A stretch of DNA of 64,000 nt from Mangifera indica (lineage: Eukaryota; Streptophyta; Magnoliopsida; Sapindales; Anacardiaceae), in assembly GCF_011075055.1 (NCBI RefSeq), contig NC_058137.1, positions 25,033,463 to 25,097,462 of the forward strand, given 5' to 3'. A program made the translations under genes and the position numbers. Shown here piece after piece: positions 49,462 to 60,449 of this stretch. Position 1 is the first letter of the stretch. Each line of letters opens with the position of its first letter. The notes below the pieces were generated by a model, which was given only the letters and a program-made list of their open reading frames with translations, did not search any database and was not told the DNA's origin.

Positions 49462-52400
49462 TCAGACCCTCTTGAAGAATGATAAAATGTTGCCTTGCTT
49501 AGGATCCTTCGGGTTTCCACCTTTCTTCGCTGCTGCTTTGCTCCCTGGATTTGATGGCACAGTGCTTCCCAATGCTGGAGACTTCTTAGCTGCTGATGGC
49601 CTGGTTTAAATCCAACACTCAGATTTTAGAACGTGGGCATAAACAAACAATTTACTAAATGCCTGGCCATATATGATTGCTTAATTGCCCTAATTTAATC
49701 TCTAACCTGTTGCTATTACCGGTGACTGTATTACTGCCGGCCTTCTTTGTTGGATTACTGTCTGCTTTCTTTGTCATCTCATTGTCAGCTTTATTCATTG
49801 TCTCACTGTCTGCTCTCTTGATTTCAGTTTCCTCACCCTCCCAAACAACTTCCGTTACTGGAAGGACAAAGTATATTGTCAGAGGGACAATGAGAAATTA
49901 GAGAGTATAGCATCTAAGTATCACAAAAATGTTTACAGCAAATTGTACTGAGATTCAGCCACCCAGAATTGTTAATTGGTTTATTCATGCACAAATTAAA
50001 AGAACCTACAATTTTGGCATTAAACAATCTCCATAGTTACGTCCTTCTTTAGCAGAGGGATGAAAAGTGAACGAAAGCAAATACGCAACAGTTAAATGAA
50101 TTCTAAACTGCAAAATTAACTTAAACAACATCTATTAAAAAAAAAAAAAACTCTTCTCATGCAGCAACAACTCTCATAAAAAGCAAAAAATGTAAAGCTT
50201 CAATTTAATTTTAGGACAAAGAAATGGGAAAAAAAAGATGGGTATACCTTCTCTCCCTCGCTCGTCAATGTGTGTCTTCAACACTTTCTTCCTTTTAGCT
50301 GAATTTGGAACAGAATTCACCACTTTATCCTTATTGATGTCATTCTGAGGCACAAAGCTTTCAGCCTTCTCCGTAAAGGAGGTTTCACTCTTCATTAGTT
50401 TGCTGACAGCTGCAGAATTTTCCTTTGTTGATTGGTTGGATTCTCCGTTAGTTTCTTTCTCTTCCTTGGCTTCTAGTTTATCTTCTTTCAGCTCATTTGA
50501 TATCAGATCTGGTTTTCCAATAACCAAAAGTTTTTTATTTTCTTTTGGAATTAAATCTGATTTTCCTTTTGGAGGATCAGGGGATCCCAAATTGACTGTG
50601 TCTTCATACTCATCTTCATCTGATAAATCGAAAACTGCCTTCCTTTTCCTATTTCCTTCACCATTGGAGGCCCTCCTAAAATTAACATCTTTGGCATCAT
50701 CATCACTACTGCTGTTCTCTGCCGCTTCACGCACAGATATTTGAGCTTCTGCACTAGCTAATTGCATGAAAAAGAATAAAACAGATGGAATGAATCATCT
50801 AAGAATACCCTAGATTGCAGATTTGTAAAACATACATTTGCATAAAACAATTAATAATCAGAAATAGTGCATTACACTTAAGCACAGAAAATCAAAGATT
50901 TACATCAGAGGATAGAAATCAAATGGGAAAAGCCAGTAGAATTTGAAACCATACTGTTATCAACTGCAGCTGCTGAATTGGGCTTTTCCTTTGTGGATGC
51001 ACGACCCCATAAACTTGCTAATGAACCACCATTGCCAGAAGAGCTTTTATCATTCTGGCCTTTCTTCTTACTAGCAAGCAAAGTGTTTACTTTTTCTATA
51101 GCCTGATCATGAACTCCTATACTATTACTTTCAGCTTTTACATCTTTTACCACAGTTGCAGACAGCAAACTGACTTTTGGGTTTGATTGCTGTATTTTGT
51201 TTTGCTGAGGTGGTGGAACTGAATTGTTTTGAACCATAGAATTACTTTTAGATAGCTGTGGGATCCCTGAACTTTTGGGCTGTACATCAGCAATGCTTAC
51301 AGAAGTTCCATCAACATTGCACTTCACAAAGGAATTTGAAATCCCACAGAACCTGATGAAAACATTCTTTGAGTATCAAGCAAGAAGTGCGATATCGCAT
51401 CCAAGAAAAAAGATATTCGATATATTTGACTATATAGCTCCATAATTTCAAAATTCAGAGGATTTTGAAAACTGAAGCTTCAATAGGAGCACAGAAAGAA
51501 GTGATTCAGAAAAAGGCAGTCAAAATTTTAATCATATATAAACAAACTAGTTTAAGATATGAACTGTAAGGAAAACATTGCTCACAAAATATACGAGATA
51601 AAACTTCATCCAAAAACATAAAGGCAGAGTGGGCTACCAACCTCACAAATTTCTATATATAAGAAACAGACACCATATAACTTAAGGTATCATCATACCT
51701 ATTATCTCTCAAGCAATTATCAAGTGAACGCTGCTTAAATAGCTCTTCAGCTTGTACATATTCAGCATTCCAAAGTGCAGCTGGATCATTAGGAATGCTG
51801 GCTTGCACACTATAAACTTGAACTGAGCAGCTTCCATCAAATTCTAGCTTGGCTTCTGCATGAAAATCAGAAGAAAGAAGATCTTGATAATCATTATACA
51901 CAATCACAGTAAATCCACTTCCCATGGTCCTAAAATGCTTTTAGTCCAAAGATAACTAAAGCGTTTGAGCTTAAGACATATGAGGTAATTGGACAGGACA
52001 AGGAGACTCAAATTTAAAGATCTAAACACTCATCATTACTTCATTTGGTCAGGTTTCCCTGAAGACACAGGAGCAAAAAAAGGAGGAGACAGAGAGAAAG
52101 TGAAGATACTCCACCATTATTTCTAACTTACAACTCACAGTTCTTTATCAACTGCATGCAACTACCCCAGGTGGGTGGAATAAGGCATGAAAAAAAGTGG
52201 TCAAAATATACTAACAAGATACAATGTAAGAAACTTCTGTTTGGACTTCATTCAAAATGTTTGGCCTAGGCAATATAAGTCAGATTAATGTTAAGGATAG
52301 TACGGTCACTAGCTTCATTGCCAGGGAAAGCATCAAGGAACTACTCAGACTACATAAAATGTTGGCTACCAAAAGGAAAAATTAGAGAATTAAAAAAAAA

Positions 52401-53883
52401 AAAACAGATAAAGAGAAAAAGGAACATATCCTCAAGCTAATTAGGATTTGAGTTCCAAAGAGTTCATGCAAATGGCAACTTAAGAATAAGATGTAAAAGA
52501 AAAGGGTCATAAAGTTGATCAAGCTACTAATCCTAACTAAATAAACTGAATAAACAAAAAGTTGATCTACCAAATGTAAAACAAGAAAAAGAGATAACTT
52601 TTGTAAGGGCTAAAGATATAGAAAAAATGCCTATCCATAGTGGAATTTCTGTGATCCATTCAGGCTATTTTACAGTATGATAATATTGATCATCATTACA
52701 GTAACAAATTTGAGTGAAAGCTACTGTACTTGACTTTTTTCATGTTAGCCTCTGAACGTTAACAAATCTTATTTCAAAAAAGAACTATGTATTACAAAAT
52801 ACAAGTATAATATTTATGTTCCAAGGATTGGCACCACTGTATCTCTCTCTCTCACATACACACACGCAGAGACTTCTCTTAGCCCAAGTGGATCCCAATA
52901 ACATCCAAACAAAAATCTAACCTGCAAGTTTAGGCCCAGAAACAAGCTTTATATTATAACTTGGAGGACTGCTTTTCAACCAGCCACATAAAGCATATAC
53001 TACTTCCAGCCCACTTCCATGTTTCTCAACAAACTCTTCAAGCAACCTAATTATAGTTACCAATTACAGAATTAGTAAAAAATTAAAAAAAAAAACCATA
53101 TATATATTCAGTACAAAACAAAAAACACAAGAATGCTCTTTAGTCAGAATATTTTACCTCTTTGCGGTATTTGAAGACACCAAAAATTTGCGACTCAGCC
53201 ACTTATATGAAACCTGCGATGTATTGTTAATAGTCTAAATAAATACATATCAATTTCCAGCTTTAAAGGACCATATTTGGCTAACATCTTGAGATAACAA
53301 CACCACTTAATAAGAAAAAAAGGTAATTTGCTTGACATGTTACTCAAGGAGAACAACTATAATTGAACCTGGTCGAAGCCACTATCAAATATTGAAGGAA
53401 TTGTTAAGAAATATCTATTTTCGCGATAGATCTCAACCTCAACTCAATAAACACTGGATAAATACAATGTTAACACACGTTAAAACAAACCAAATAAAAA
53501 AAATTAAAAAGTCGATTCCTCTGTCCTTTCATCCATTCAATAAGAAAGAAAATTATCTCCACCTAGTTGGACAATTAAGTTTCAAGGCGAGATTTTTACG
53601 AAATAGCCAGGAATTTTTACACTAATTCAGTAAAAGATAAACCATATTAAAAAAACCCCATAAAATCGAAACAATAAATAGCAATCCAACCGTGTAAAAG
53701 TAACAAACAAGAGAAACATTACAGTGAATAAATTGAAAATAGCTTGATGCTACAAATTACCACTTGGAGATGATCAGAGACAAGAGCTTGAATCTCATCT
53801 AGAATACCTAGGGTTTCGATTCCGGACATTGTTATGGGTTTCACAATAAGAGACTCTTCAAGGGCACTGATTTTTCCCGCCAT
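49462..53883 (-). CDS. POLD3: DNA polymerase delta subunit 3 (POLD3 / p66 / Pol32 homologue), 8 exons, up to 552 aa
   Basis: POLD3 is the accessory subunit that links the polymerase delta core to PCNA in replication and repair synthesis in the nucleus. Exons on the minus strand: 53761-53883, 53158-53213, 52922-53046, 51699-51855, 50955-51352, 50248-50757, 49707-49857, 49462-49600; the joined frame is open. The N-terminal winged-helix region is clear (LGILDEIQALVSDHLQV, VSYKWLSRKFLVSSNTAKRL, GLEVVYALCGWL). A long acidic/basic disordered middle follows, then the C-terminal KQGNILSFFKRV, a canonical PCNA-interacting PIP box (Q-x-x-I/L-x-x-F-F). A second in-frame ATG at 53829 (MSGIETLG) may be the true start: the first 18 codons overlap a probable E2F site. 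Exon 7 encodes a small repeat (KRAD, NKAD, KKAD, KKAG). Confidence 0.93.
53873..53880. promoter_or_regulatory. E2F-like site TTTCCCGC at the POLD3 start
   Basis: The motif matches the E2F consensus (WTTSSCSS), which in plants marks S-phase genes. It is immediately 3' (minus strand) of the first ATG, so it codes for residues 2-4 if that ATG is used, or lies 44 nt upstream of the alternative ATG. Confidence 0.55.
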
Positions 53884-53965
53884 TGTCTGCGTCCTCGTGA
53901 TTTATATCGGATACCCAAATGTTCATCCGGTTCGGGTTCAATTGTCACCTGATGATAGCCTCTAG

Positions 53966-54004
53966 CACGTGACCCTACGAAATCCATTGAGCTCGCAAGG
54001 CCCA
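53966..54004 (-). promoter_or_regulatory. G-box and site II element upstream of POLD3
   Basis: CACGTG (53966-53971) and, on the minus strand, TGGGCC (53999-54004) lie 83-121 bp before the first ATG. Site II plus E2F sites are typical of plant replication-gene promoters. The motifs are seen directly; the function is inferred. Confidence 0.4.
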
Positions 54005-54109
54005 ACACCCAATATAATAAATTAGTTTTTCTGAAAAATAAAATATTAAATAATTGCACATATTGATATAAAAATTATAATATTAATTAGATAAAATCAA
54101 ATGAATAGT

Positions 54110-54290
54110 ATATATACTAGGAGCAATACTATATTTATATAGTTTAAATATATAAATAATATTCAATTATATAATTAAATATTATTTTATTTTTAATTTA
54201 AAATTATTTGATTATATAATAATATATTATTTATATATTTAAATTATATGTAAAATATATATATAATTTTATAATAAATATTTTAATGAA
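54110..54290. mobile_element. AT-rich palindromic MITE-like element
   Basis: The arms TTATATTTAAATATATAAATAA-like and inverse surround the family core TTTTTAATTTAAAATTATTT. It is the same family as at 40855-41015. Confidence 0.5.
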
Positions 54291-54299
54291 TAAAAACAA

Positions 54300-55036
54300 G
54301 CAAGTTGTTATCATTTTAGAGTCTATTCCAGTCAATCTTGCGTAATTCTTTCTTTATTAAATATCTGAGCTCCGATATATAATTTTCTTTATAGCGGAGG
54401 GCCACTGATTACACTCAAATAGAATTGGACCAGCTGCAGATGATAATACAAACTACGGACTAAGACATGCAGAGAGATCCTGAGATGCTTTTCCAGCTGA
54501 TTGGTTGCCAGTCTGTGCAGGGTATTATCAGTACCCTATAAGAAGAGCCAACACATTTAAAAAAAAATAAAAATTCTAATATAATATATATCAAATTAAT
54601 ATAATATAATAAATATATTATATATTTTTTCTTAATTAACGAATAATAATATTATTATTTAAGTTTTTGATTATTTAAAAATTGATTTTCTTAAAATAAT
54701 TAAATTAAAGGTTGGTCTAATCAAAATTCTTAAATTCTTTTTCAATCTTCTTTGGTGAAATCTTAGGGTTTTATCGTAGTACTTTTGCTAGAGATGGTAA
54801 TGGAACTCAGAATTTGAATGTCGATGAGGTTAAAGAGGAAGAGGAGAAGGGTAAGGAGGAAGAAGAGAGAAAGGAAGAGGAAATTGACAAGTCTTGCCTT
54901 TTCATGTACGGCTTCATTAACAAAAATAAATAACTGGTGGGCTATGGGCTTTTCAAACTTTTGGAACATTTTTATTTTGTCCAAGTTCGGGTGGAAAATA
55001 GTGATTCGAATGACCGTGTAACCGTGTTTTATTTTG
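54300..55036. other. Intergenic DNA with a purine-only tract and an acidic ORF fragment
   Basis: 54831-54888 is almost purely A/G on the plus strand. One frame across it reads DGNGTQNLNVDEVKEEEEKG and continues Glu/Lys-rich to a stop after YGFINKNK near 54932. No start, intron or family can be assigned, so it may be a fragment of a nuclear-protein exon or a simple-sequence expansion. 54550-54700 is AT-rich. Confidence 0.3.
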
Positions 55037-55084
55037 GGGAAATTATTAAAAATAGACAAAATTAAAGGGTCTAAGCGAAATTAC

Positions 55085-56248
55085 CTAAAAAATTTAGGTT
55101 TAAACAAAAATACCCAAGTTTGATGAAATGACGAAACTGCCCCCATATATAAACACAGCAAATTTTCACTGTGCAATTCAAAGAAAACCCCACCTCTCAC
55201 GGCAATCCTACGGCGAACATCATTTCGGCCGATTTTCTTACTTTCCGGCAACCGAAAATGGCAAAGAAGTTTAGTATATCTCCCGTGATCTTGTTTAGAT
55301 CAAGTTATTGCTCATATTATTGAGATTTGATTGAGATTTCTGGGTTTGAAATTTTAGAGTTTACAGTTTGAATAATACTTTAAATGTTTTGATTCTTGGT
55401 TGTTTTCGTTGAATTGATTGAGGGCTTTTGTGTTATACAACGTATAGATTTGATTTTCGTAAAAATCGGAGGCCGAAACGACCAAAATGTGGCCGAAAAT
55501 GGCTGCCGAAGAGCTCGACAGTCCGACGTGGGAACAGTGTTTCCCACGTCAAGCAGGTGCATCCCACGTTCAGAAGACTTTGACCGTTTTTTTTGGGGGG
55601 TAAATTCGCTTTTCTAAAATATTGGGGCGTCGTGGGAGATCCTTAGCCCACATCGGGTTTTTTGTTAATTTGTCACGTCAACGTGAGTTTGGCAAAATAA
55701 CGAAAATGCCCCTTATATAAAATTTCGCGATTTTACTGTGCATTTCAAAGAAAAATCTTCACTATTTTATGGCACCACATTCATCTCACGGTCGAGCAAA
55801 TTTCCACCGATTTTCTTGCTTTCCGGCATCCGCAAATGGCAAATAAGGTTAGTATATCTCCCGTAATCTTATTTGAATCAAGTTATTGCTCATATTATTG
55901 AGATTTGATTGAGATTTTGCGTCTTGAAATTTTAGGGTTTCGATGTTGAATAATGCTTAAAATGTTTCGATTCTTGATTGTTTTGGTTGAATTGATTGAG
56001 GGGTTTTATGTTATACAACGTGTAGATTTGTTTTATGTGGAAATCGGAGGCCAAAAAAACCAAATTTTGGCCGAAAATGGCTGACGAAGAGTGCGGCAGT
56101 CTAACGTGGGAACAATATTTCCCACGTCAAGTGCGTTCATCCCACGTTCAGCAGTGATTGGCCTTTTTTAGGGGGGTAAATTAGCTTTTTTAAAATATTG
56201 GGACGCCGTGTAGATTCCTTAGAACAAACGGGGTTTTCTGATATTTGC
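55085..56248. repeat. Left subterminal tandem duplication of the MULE-like element (two ~570-bp units)
   Basis: 55085-55668 and 55680-56248 align end to end. Both contain a TATA-like segment (CATATATAAA / TTATATAAAA), ACTGTGCA, a GATTTTCTT...TTTCCGGCA segment, AAGTTATTGCTCATATTATT, and a closing GGGGGTAAATT. Promoter-like sequence is thus present twice. The second copy is closest to the protease gene but separated from it by the satellite array. Confidence 0.75.
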
Positions 56249-56349
56249 CATATAACAACGGATCTGTTTAGAATAGGAGTTTTCATGAGGGGGTAAATTG
56301 AGAATTTTCTTATCTAGGGTTTCTAATCATGTAGTTTTCGAATTTTATA

Positions 56350-58300
56350 TCCGTTTTTTCTGTTTTAGGGTTTTTCAAGTTTTAGAATTCGAATTTCAGT
56401 TCCGTCTTTTCGAATTTCACCGTTTTGTGAGATTTTGACTCGTATTTTTCCAATTTCCGAAGGATTTTTCGATTGTTCCCATTCTAGGGTTTTTCAACTT
56501 TTAGAATTCGATTTTCAGTTTCTTTTTTCGAATTTTACCGTTTTACGAGATTTCGACTCGTATTTTTTAGATTTTCGAAGGAATTTTCGATTGTTGTCAT
56601 TCTAGGGTTTTTCAACTTATAGAACTCGAATTCCATTTCCGTATTTTCGAATTTCACCGCTTTAAGAGATTTCGACTCATATATTATAGATTTTCGAAGG
56701 ATTTTTCGATTGTTGCCGTTCTAGGATTTTTCAACTTTTAGAATTCGAATTTCAGTTCCGTTTTTTCGAATTTCACAGTTTTACGAGATTTTGACTAGTA
56801 TTTTTCAAATTTCCGAAGGATTTTTTGATTGTTGCCATTCAACGGTTTTTCAACTTTTAGAATTCGATTTTCAGTTTCCTTTTTCGAATTTTACCGTTTT
56901 ACGAGATTTCGACTCGTATTTTTCCAATTTTCGAAGGAATTTTCGATTGTTGCTATTCTAGGGTTTTTCAAATTTTATAATTCAAATTTCAATTTATTTT
57001 TTTCGAATTTCACTGTTTTACGAGATTTCGACTCGTATTTTCCAGATTTTCGAAGGATTTTTCGATTGTTGTCATTCAAGGGTTTTTCAACTTTTAGAAT
57101 TCGAATTCCATTTTCTTTTTTTTCGAATTTCACCGTTTTACGAGATTTCGAGTCAGATTTTTGAAGGATTTTTTGATTGTTTCCGTTCTATGATTTTTCA
57201 ACTTTTAGAATTCGAATTTCAGTTCCGTTTTATCAAATTTCACCGTTTTGCGAGATTTTGACTCGTATTTTTCAAATTTTCAAAGGATTTTTCGATTGTT
57301 GTCATTATAGGGTTTTTCAACTGTTATAATTCGATTTTCAGTTTTCTTTTTCGAATTTTACCTTTTTACGAGATTTCGACTCGTATTTTTTAGATTTTCG
57401 AAGGAATTTTCGATTGTTGCTATTCTAGGGTTTTTCGAATTTTAGAATTCGAATTTCAGTTTCGTTTTTTCGAATTTCACTGTTTTACGAGATTTCAACT
57501 CGTATTTTCCAGATTTTTGAAGAATTTTTCGATTGTTGCCATTCTAGGGTTTTTCAACTTTTAGAATTCGAATTCCATTTTCGTTTTTTCGAATTTTATC
57601 GTTTTACGAGATTTCGACTCTTATTTTTTAGATTTTTAAAGGAATTTTCGATTGTTGCTATTCTAGGGTTTTTCAAATTTTATAATTCGAATTTCAGTTT
57701 CGTTTTTTCGAATTTCACTATTTTACGAGATTTTGACTCGTATTTTCCAAATTTCTGAAGGATTTTTCGATTGTTGCCATTCTAGGGTTTTTCAACTTTT
57801 AGAATTCAAATTTCAGTTCCGTTTTTTCAAATTTCACCGTTTTGCGAGATTTTGACTCGTATTTTTTCAATTTCTGAAGGATTTTTCTATTGTTGCCATT
57901 CTAGGATTTTTCAACTGTTAGAATTCGATTTTCAATTTTCTTTTTTGAATTTTATCGTTTTATGAGATTTTGATTCGTATTTTTCAGATTTCTGAAGGAT
58001 TTTTTGATTGTTGCCACTCTAGGGTTTTTCAACTTTTAGAATTCGAATTTCAGTTCCGTTTTTTTTGAATTTCACCATTTCAGGATATATCAACTCATAT
58101 TTTCTTATTTTTCGTCGATTTTTCGATTGTTAACATTCTATAGAATCAAATTTCATTACAGTTTTTCTGAATTTCACCTTTTTTGGCTATATCGACTCGT
58201 ATTTGATAGATTTTCTATCGATTTTTCGTTTCTTAACATTGTAGGGTAGTTAAACTTGTAGAATTCGAATTTCAAGTTCATTTATTCGAATTTCATCGTT
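56350..58300. repeat. ~119-bp tandem repeat array (about 15 units) inside the element
   Basis: GATTGTT landmarks occur at 56471, 56589, 56708, 56827, 56945, 57064, 57175, 57294, 57412, 57531, 57650, 57769, 57888 (as TATTGTT), 58006 and 58125. The spacing is 118-119 bp except for one 111-bp unit. A typical unit runs through GGGTTTTTCAACTTTTAGAA, TTCAGTTCCGTTTTTTCGAA, ACGAGATTTCGACTCGTATT and GAAGGATTTTTCGATTGTTG. Units fall into about four types, and many carry the telobox TAGGGTTT. The plus strand is very T-rich. Open frames such as 56829-57164 are by-products of the repeat. Confidence 0.9.
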
Positions 58301-58446
58301 AACAGACACTTAAATCTTGCTTTTTAAGTTTTGTCATTTCCTTTTTGATTATTTGGTATTTTTCATTTTTTTATGTTTTCCCACGAATACATTTGTTTAC
58401 ATATTTGTTTTTATGAATGTCTAACGAGTTTTTTATATTGTTACAG

Positions 58447-60312
58447 GATATTTCTCGCAAAAGGAGACGGGTTGACAGCGAGTTGCGATTCTCCAACGAG
58501 ACCAGACACTTCCGGGCAGATGCGATATGTCGTGCATAACGTGCCGCATTATCTTGGGTTACTTCTACATTGACCGCAGATCAGCTACGACTATTTGAGA
58601 GGACATGTTTCGGGTATCTCCTTCGTTTACCCGAAACCAAATTCTCCGGGATGTTGGTTCATGCTTTTCTACTCCGACAGCTACATCGACCTTCTGCTAG
58701 AGACGAGTTTTGGTTCAGGGTTAGTGGGGTTGATGTGAGATTTAGCCCGTTTGTGTTTGCGCTGGTGACAGGTCTTTCGTTTAGTCGACGAACTGATGTT
58801 TCTTCTTATATGCCTCGCTTATCCGATCATAGGATCAGAGATGTATACTTTCGAGGTTTTTTGACGGTGCAGTATCACGACTTAGAACATGTTTTCTTGT
58901 CAAGGCCATGGGGGGATGACGATATTGACGTTGTCAAGATAGCCATGTTGTATATTCTTCACATTGTTTTGTTGGTAATGATCGACGAAAAAAGGTGTCT
59001 ACGGATTACTTTCAGTTAGTTGATCATTTGGACGGGTTCAATTCCTACCCCTGGGGCGTTGTTGTGTGGCAGATGACATACGATTCTATGTCACAGGCGA
59101 GTGAAAGAGTATGTTCCGGATGAATACCTAAAATCCGTAAATACGACATTTACGGATTTCCTTTCGTATTTCAAGTAAATTTTATATTATTATTTATATT
59201 TATTAATTGACAAAAATATAAATTGATTTATTTACATCGTCAATGAATGTATTACGGTACTGGATATATGAGACTCTAGAGACGTTACACGATTGGATTG
59301 ACCTTGTCCATCCCTATTCGTCCCCACGGATGTTTAGGTGGTGTACGCGAGACGTCCCTGGTTGGACTCATATCGGTTGTATTTTTACTGGTTGGACTCA
59401 CATGGTATACCAGAGCTGCGGCTTCTGACACACATGATGTGTACTTCATAGGATCGAAGTCGAAGGACAGCTTCTGGAGACTTGTTGTAGAGTTACGCGA
59501 GTGGTTGACCGACGATGTGAGTTGTCTATACTATATAATTTGGTAAATAGCTAGCTATATTTATTAATAACTAACACGTGAACTTGTTTATACCATTTTA
59601 GTATGTGGATTTTTTTTTGGCTTTATTACGTTGGCAGCAGGACAATCACCAGTCGACTATCTCACAGCGGTGGACGACTGCCCACACATTCTTTGGAGGC
59701 CATATTGAGATGGCCTGGAAGAGTTGGCAGACCACACCGATTGACGAGTTTGAGTTTTCGGGCTCTTCACGAGGATGGTTGATGCAACGTACACCCTGAG
59801 ATTGTTGTACAAACCATAGGGGATGATCGATCAGGTAGAGTTTATATATATTTCTATTACATTCAATTGGTTAACGACAACGATAAGTAACTAAAATATC
59901 TCATTGTTTATAGGTTTTCATTCTTACAAATTTCGAGAACGCACATTGGGTCGCCAGAGTTATAGATTTCCGTGAATGGTCGATTACAGTATACGATTCA
60001 GAGGTTTCATATTCAGGAAATATAGGGACTTTGGAGCAGCGCATGCGACCGTACATGACCTTTATTCCCGCGTTATTAGCGACAACAAGTTTTTGGACAG
60101 CTTCTGGGAGGACTCCACGATGTGATCCCCTCACTTTGTATCGAGCGTCGGATGTCCCTCAGCAGGGATTGGGCCCCGGTGACTGTGGCGTGTTTATGTT
60201 ATGATTTTTTGAGTGTTTGGCGTTGTCACGGAGCTACGTTTTTCCCCGAAAGTCGTCTACCGCTATGCGTCGACGATTAGCGACGCAGTTGTATTTTCAT
60301 TGTATCGAGTAG
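58447..60312 (+). pseudogene. Broken DUF1985/ULP1 (C48) protease gene of the MULE-like element
   Basis: The first exon seems to start after an acceptor (TTACAG, 58446). It reads SRKRRRVDSELRFSNETRHF, meets a stop (58510-58530) and continues as the DUF1985 domain (LTADQLRLFERTCFGYLLRL; FWFRVSGVDVRFSPFVFALV). Around 58973 a frameshift separates this from GNDRRKKVSTDYFQLVDHLD. Further pieces at 59243-59560 and 59600-59800 carry the linker region. The C48 catalytic part starts near 59920: NAHWVARVIDF (catalytic His, then Trp), VYDSE (Asp) and GPGDCGVFML (Cys, 60184-60186). A TGA at 60202, right after the Cys motif, truncates the domain before FECLALSRSY. ULP1 proteases cleave SUMO; with several disruptions this copy is very unlikely to be active. 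Confidence 0.8.
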
Positions 60313-60449
60313 CTCACGGATGTATATTTATCGTTATTCTTATGTTTAGATGTATATATTTATTGTATGTACATATGTGTATGATATACTTTATTTGTGG
60401 TTATATATGGATATGTATCGTATTTGATTTCATTTTTTAAATAATATTA

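Noticed and set aside
50400..50744. 114-codon plus-strand ORF
   Set aside because: It is antisense to the low-complexity POLD3 exon 6.
27655..53883. Functional DNA-repair gene cluster (KU70 and POLD3)
   Set aside because: They are on opposite strands, 12 kb apart, with an unrelated gene between them. Nothing in the sequence links them.
56829..57164. Phe/Arg-rich 111-codon ORF
   Set aside because: It is a translation of the ~119-bp satellite units.
56305..58030. Interstitial telomere
   Set aside because: TAGGGTTT occurs once per 119-bp unit, not as tandem TTTAGGG.
56350..58300. CRISPR-like regular array
   Set aside because: The whole 119-bp unit repeats, with no unique spacers, in a plant genome; it is a tandem satellite.
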